Assembly: GCA_030636965.1 (NCBI GenBank)
Contig: DAOVVW010000029.1
Coordinates: 1 to 7,784 of the forward strand
Reading direction: 5' to 3'
Length of the DNA: 7,784 nucleotides
Source: Pseudomonadota bacterium
GTDB taxonomy: Bacteria > BMS3Abin14
A program made the position numbers and the translations under genes. Positions 4,850-7,784 of the stretch are shown piece after piece. The notes under the pieces are model-generated. The model saw only the letters and a program-made list of their open reading frames with translations. It was not told where the DNA came from and did not search any database. How positions within the stretch are numbered: position 1 is the stretch's first letter; every line of letters starts with the position of its first letter.

Positions 4850-7656
4850 TGAGAGAACTGGTTAAACGGATCAATGCATTCGACAAGGAAAACCTCCTGG
4901 ACATCCTTCACTACCTTGCAGAGGGGATTGAGAGGATCACCGGGAATTCCGAGATAAGGATCTATATAGAGGATATGAGAGAGGGCGCTCTTGTGTGTCT
5001 TTACACACCCGAGGGGGAATTGGAGAGGAAGGGCGGCAGGATCCCGATTCAGAGAAGAGACAACAATCTTGTGAAGGCTTTTTTGGAATCAAGACCGGTG
5101 GAGGATGTCCCCATCGCTGAAGGCAGCGGGAAACTGCACCTTGCCTGGGCTGCCGGGCGCGGGCTGACAAGGACAACCCTTTTTCCCCTTGGTCTGCCCG
5201 GCCAGTCCATAGGTATCTTCTGCCTGGACGCGCCGGACGGAGGAGATCCCATTATTTCCCGCTCACAGAGGGGGCAAATTGAGGATTTTCTCACAAAGAC
5301 GGTTTCAGTCCTTAAGCTGGCCCATAAATTCTACTGGCAGATAATGCTTAACAGGCATCTGGACATGACAAGAAAAAAAGACGCCGCCAGGATCATCCTG
5401 ACAGGCGTCTTTGAACTGGACCGTACCATCGAAATGACATCGGTGCTGATCCCTGCCGAATCCCCGATTCCTGAAGCCTTAAAGGAGCAGCGCGGGGGTT
5501 ATATGGAGATACTTGCAGCTGCGTCAAGGGTTCCGTCGGACGTACCGATATACAAAACTCTTGAGAGGATCGGCCTTCTGGAGGGAAAAAGTCTCCTGTC
5601 GTGGCTTGTTATGCAGGGAAGGGATAGTGTCCTGCCAAGGCCGGGTGCTCCAGATGTCCTTTTTTACGAAGATATACTTTCCGAGAAATTCGACAGGCTG
5701 GAGATCTTCCAGCAGTTATCCTTAAGAACACTTCTCATGGTTCCGGTGATGGATGAATCTGGATCGGTAATATGTGTGGTTAATTACTTCACGAAAAAAC
5801 CTCACAAATTCAGTGAGATGGAGCTTGGTCTTCTCGTCAATCACGCCAACGCGGTTGGGGAAGGTATAATTGGCCCAAGCAACGAACATTTTGAGATAAG
5901 AGTTCTGTCCGAGATCGAACAGCTTTTGGTTGAGGAAAATGAACTTCCCGTATTTCTTAACCGTGTCGTTTCCATTGCCAGCGGCTTTGTGGGAGCCGAT
6001 TCGGGATCTATTGCCCTGATTCAGGAGCGTGATGAGCAGAAGTGGCTGGTCGTGGAGGATGAAGAGGAAGAGGGCAAGCTGATAGGAGCAAAATCCATGG
6101 AGTGGAGGAAAGCCCACATCCCCCCACTCAAGGTCGGGGGAGAGGAACTTCCGGCCAGGGAGCGTTCATTAACAGGCAATGTTGCGTACACGGGGAAACC
6201 CTTTTTGTGCAACGACACCCGGGAGGAGGCTGCAAAAGGCGGATTCTACAGAGAACTGGTGGGTGATGTTAGATCCGAACTGGCGGTGCCAATTCAGGTG
6301 GGAGAAACTGTCGTTGGAGTGATAAATCTGGACAGCTTCAGGAAGGATTTTTTCTCACTTGAGCATCAGCGGATATTGCTTCTTATTTCCCGCTTAATAG
6401 CTAGCAGGATCGCTGACATGATCAAGATCGACGAGCTGACCAGAAAGGTTGCCCGGCTCAACAGAGAAGTTTCCTACAAAAGCCCTGAAGTAAGCTCGTA
6501 TCTGCTTGGCAACATTATTGGCAAAAGTGAAGCGTCAAGGCAGGTTGTAGAGAGGATAGGAAAAGTCTCCGCTCTTCTCACGAACTGTCTTTTGAACTGG
6601 GATACGGATGAGGATGGCGAGATCGAGCTCGGCCTCCCGACCCTGCTGATCACAGGTGATACCGGTTCAGGCAAGGAGTTCGTCTTCAATAACCTGTATT
6701 CACTTCTCAGCACAAGTTACCTGGGATCAGGGGGCCGAAGAGGCCAGTTGCTGATCAGAAAGAGCAATATAGCTGCCTATGGGGGTGATCTGACCTATAC
6801 GGAGCTTTTCGGCCACAAAAAGGGTGCGTATACGGGAGCTTATTCGGATCGCATAGGGATCCTGGAGGAAGCTGATGGCGGAATAGTCTTCCTCGATGAG
6901 ATAGCCGATGCCGATCAAAAAACTCAGGTTCAGCTGCTGAGGTTTCTTGATAGCGGTGAGTTCACCAGGCTGGGTGACAACCAGGTCCGGAGAAGCAGGG
7001 TGATCCTGGTAGCCGCAACCAACAAGGATCTTACGGTTGAAATAGAGAGAGGAAGCTTTCGAGAGGACCTCTTTCACAGGCTCAATGAACTCTCTGTGAA
7101 AGTGCCCTCGCTGGCCGAGAGGAGAGAAGATATCCCTGATCTTGCCAGGCACTTCCTTAGCAGGCTGCACTCGAATTACTCAAGAGGAACACCGGTATCC
7201 AGGCTGGATGAGAAGGCTGCATCAATGCTCAAGGAACTGGACTATCCTGGAAATATCAGACAGCTGGTGAGCATTCTGCAAGGTGCTCTTATCGAAAGCT
7301 CCGAGGGTGTTGTTGGCGAGAAGGAAGTGCTGCGGGCTCTTGTGGCTTCCCGGGGCTCCGCGGCCAGTGAGTCGTACCAGGATGAGTCAACGCTTTACAA
7401 TCGGATCCGTGAGGGTGAAGGTGATTTTTGGTCACTTGTTCATGCGCCATTTGTCGCTCATGAGGTAACGAAGTCTCAGGTGCTTAGAATTTACAGGATG
7501 GCTCTGGCTGAAGGTGGTAATGTAAAGGGTGCAGCACGTATTCTTGGGGCTCTGCCCGACGACGACGGCAGTAAAGAGAAGGCGCTGAACAAATTCAAGA
7601 ACTTCATGTATAAGACCGTTGGTGCCGGGAAGAGCCAGGGTCGAGGGAACACGTGA
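4846..7656 (+). CDS. Triple-GAF sigma54-type AAA+ transcriptional activator with atypical C-terminus
   Basis: Predicted enhancer-binding ATPase that remodels sigma54 RNA polymerase. It has 936 residues from GTG 4846 (GGGAGG at 4833-4838, 7 nt away); ATG 4849 is equally plausible. Three GAF-like sensor domains lie at about 15-160, 175-342 and 348-525; the third is clearest and the first two are diverged. A short coiled coil (about 527-542) leads to the AAA+ domain (about 553-815). Visible motifs are Walker A GDTGSGKE (604-611), GAYTGA (660-665, a Tyr form of the sigma54-contacting GAFTGA loop), Walker B IVFLDE (680-685), sensor I AATN (723-726), FRED-LFHRL with Arg-finger candidates R739/R745 (738-746), and sensor II YPGNIRQL (800-807) in place of the usual WPGN-R-L. 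An acidic insert (about 584-596) precedes Walker A. The C-terminus has GGNVKGAARILG (890-901), Fis-like, but no normal recognition helix follows. There is no receiver domain, so GAF ligands or partner proteins rather than phosphotransfer probably control it. Confidence 0.93.
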   Translation: MMRELVKRINAFDKENLLDILHYLAEGIERITGNSEIRIYIEDMREGALVCLYTPEGELERKGGRIPIQRRDNNLVKAFLESRPVEDVPIAEGSGKLHLAWAAGRGLTRTTLFPLGLPGQSIGIFCLDAPDGGDPIISRSQRGQIEDFLTKTVSVLKLAHKFYWQIMLNRHLDMTRKKDAARIILTGVFELDRTIEMTSVLIPAESPIPEALKEQRGGYMEILAAASRVPSDVPIYKTLERIGLLEGKSLLSWLVMQGRDSVLPRPGAPDVLFYEDILSEKFDRLEIFQQLSLRTLLMVPVMDESGSVICVVNYFTKKPHKFSEMELGLLVNHANAVGEGIIGPSNEHFEIRVLSEIEQLLVEENELPVFLNRVVSIASGFVGADSGSIALIQERDEQKWLVVEDEEEEGKLIGAKSMEWRKAHIPPLKVGGEELPARERSLTGNVAYTGKPFLCNDTREEAAKGGFYRELVGDVRSELAVPIQVGETVVGVINLDSFRKDFFSLEHQRILLLISRLIASRIADMIKIDELTRKVARLNREVSYKSPEVSSYLLGNIIGKSEASRQVVERIGKVSALLTNCLLNWDTDEDGEIELGLPTLLITGDTGSGKEFVFNNLYSLLSTSYLGSGGRRGQLLIRKSNIAAYGGDLTYTELFGHKKGAYTGAYSDRIGILEEADGGIVFLDEIADADQKTQVQLLRFLDSGEFTRLGDNQVRRSRVILVAATNKDLTVEIERGSFREDLFHRLNELSVKVPSLAERREDIPDLARHFLSRLHSNYSRGTPVSRLDEKAASMLKELDYPGNIRQLVSILQGALIESSEGVVGEKEVLRALVASRGSAASESYQDESTLYNRIREGEGDFWSLVHAPFVAHEVTKSQVLRIYRMALAEGGNVKGAARILGALPDDDGSKEKALNKFKNFMYKTVGAGKSQGRGNT
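5373..5412 (-). terminator. Intrinsic-terminator-like hairpin on the antisense strand, inside the GAF/AAA+ gene
   Basis: AAAGACGCC (5377-5385) and GGCGTCTTT (5404-5412) form a perfect 9-bp inverted repeat. A second small dyad, CAGGA/TCCTG (5388-5392 and 5396-5400), lies in its loop. Read on the minus strand, the stem is followed directly by seven T (complement of A5373-A5379), the classic rho-independent layout. On the plus strand only three T follow, all within the stem, so sense transcription should pass. It lies at codons 176-189, between the first two GAF domains. A coding coincidence is possible. Confidence 0.45.
7071..7102. repeat. 9-bp inverted repeat inside the AAA+ coding region
   Basis: CTTTCACAG (7071-7079) is exactly complementary to CTGTGAAAG (7094-7102), with a 14-nt spacer. 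It covers the Arg-finger coding stretch. By simple base counting, about half of one such 9-bp dyad with a loop under 21 nt is expected by chance in a window this size, so no function is claimed. Confidence 0.3.
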
Positions 7657-7659
7657 TAC

Positions 7660-7691
7660 GTAACGGAGTAATGGCGTGCCGGCGTATCGGC
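7660..7691. repeat. Octanucleotide tandem repeat block after the last stop codon
   Basis: Four octads lie in phase: GTAACGGA, GTAATGGC, GTGCCGGC and GTATCGGC, followed by GT at 7692. The approximate unit is GTAnCGGC. The block starts three bases after the TGA of the AAA+ gene. Its construction resembles the period-7 blocks at the other end of the window, with a period of eight. Confidence 0.65.
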
Positions 7692-7697
7692 GTTTAC

Positions 7698-7755
7698 TCC
7701 CCTCCCCTGGCGGGAGGGGAATATAAGGGGAGGGTGGTAGGATATCCCCCTCTCC
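7698..7755. repeat. G/C-rich palindromic intergenic element
   Basis: TCCCCTCCC (7698-7706) pairs perfectly with GGGAGGGGA (7712-7720) around the 5-nt loop CTGGC. A second GGGGAGGG (7727-7734) follows and can pair imperfectly with CCCCCTCTCC (7746-7755), around the 8-bp palindrome GGATATCC (7740-7747). It could also compete for the first CCCCTCCC arm. No T-run follows either stem, so it is not a standard intrinsic terminator, although it could end or stabilise the operon mRNA. It looks like a dispersed REP-type intergenic element. The last 29 bases of the window show nothing further. Confidence 0.6.
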
Positions 7756-7784
7756 TCGCCTGCCGTTCAAAGTATTTCAATAAC

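Noticed and set aside
6727..7170. 147-codon minus-strand frame within the AAA+ gene
   Set aside because: It lies opposite the GAYTGA, Walker B and Arg-finger motifs and has no support of its own.
7698..7720. Intrinsic terminator for the operon
   Set aside because: The stem is strong but is followed by ATATAAGG rather than a T-run, so it is listed as a palindromic element.
7432..7770. 112-codon open frame on the minus strand at the right end
   Set aside because: It overlaps the real AAA+ frame and its first part is a translation of the octad repeat and G-rich palindrome.

Overview
This 7.8 kb bacterial window holds one compact operon of six genes, all on the + strand, between 367 and 7656. 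It is flanked on both sides by non-coding DNA built from short-period degenerate tandem repeats. Overall composition is moderate. Arginine is often encoded by AGG/AGA, and the gene content (zinc-ribbon/FHA protein, HD-GYP, TPR lipoprotein, multi-GAF sigma54-type activator) suggests an uncultured Gram-negative lineage of the Desulfobacterota/Nitrospirota kind. That placement is a low-confidence inference; there is no rRNA or marker gene here.

Region 1-366 is non-coding. It contains three to four blocks of period-7 repeats (roughly 8-64, 68-98, 131-179 and 226-239), a perfect-length 19-bp tandem duplication (255-292) and a 10-bp hairpin (313-351) that ends one base before the Shine-Dalgarno of the first gene.

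The operon encodes, in order: (1) a cytoplasmic zinc-ribbon + FHA protein, a predicted phosphothreonine reader; (2) a membrane sensor with an extracytoplasmic domain, HAMP and an apparently intact HD-GYP cyclic-di-GMP phosphodiesterase; (3) a TPR-like lipoprotein whose signal peptide lies upstream of any canonical start codon; (4) a 95-residue unknown protein; (5) a membrane-anchored M23 peptidoglycan endopeptidase of the MepM/OapA/Csd3 type; (6) a 936-residue protein with three GAF-like domains and a sigma54-activator AAA+ ATPase carrying a GAYTGA loop and an unusual C-terminus. After a 29-nt gap between the first two genes, every later junction overlaps (22, 14, 16 and 4 nt with the preferred starts). 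This argues for one transcript with translational coupling. Only the first two genes start clearly with ATG.

Read together, the operon pairs signal input (FHA, c-di-GMP turnover, GAF sensing) with envelope work (lipoprotein, peptidoglycan hydrolase) and an output ATPase that would act on sigma54 promoters elsewhere. This is inference from co-localisation; I do not recognise the operon as a named system.

Downstream of the last stop codon are a period-8 repeat block (7660-7691) and a G/C-rich palindromic element (7698-about 7755). Inside the last gene, a strong terminator-like structure reads on the opposite strand (5373-5412).
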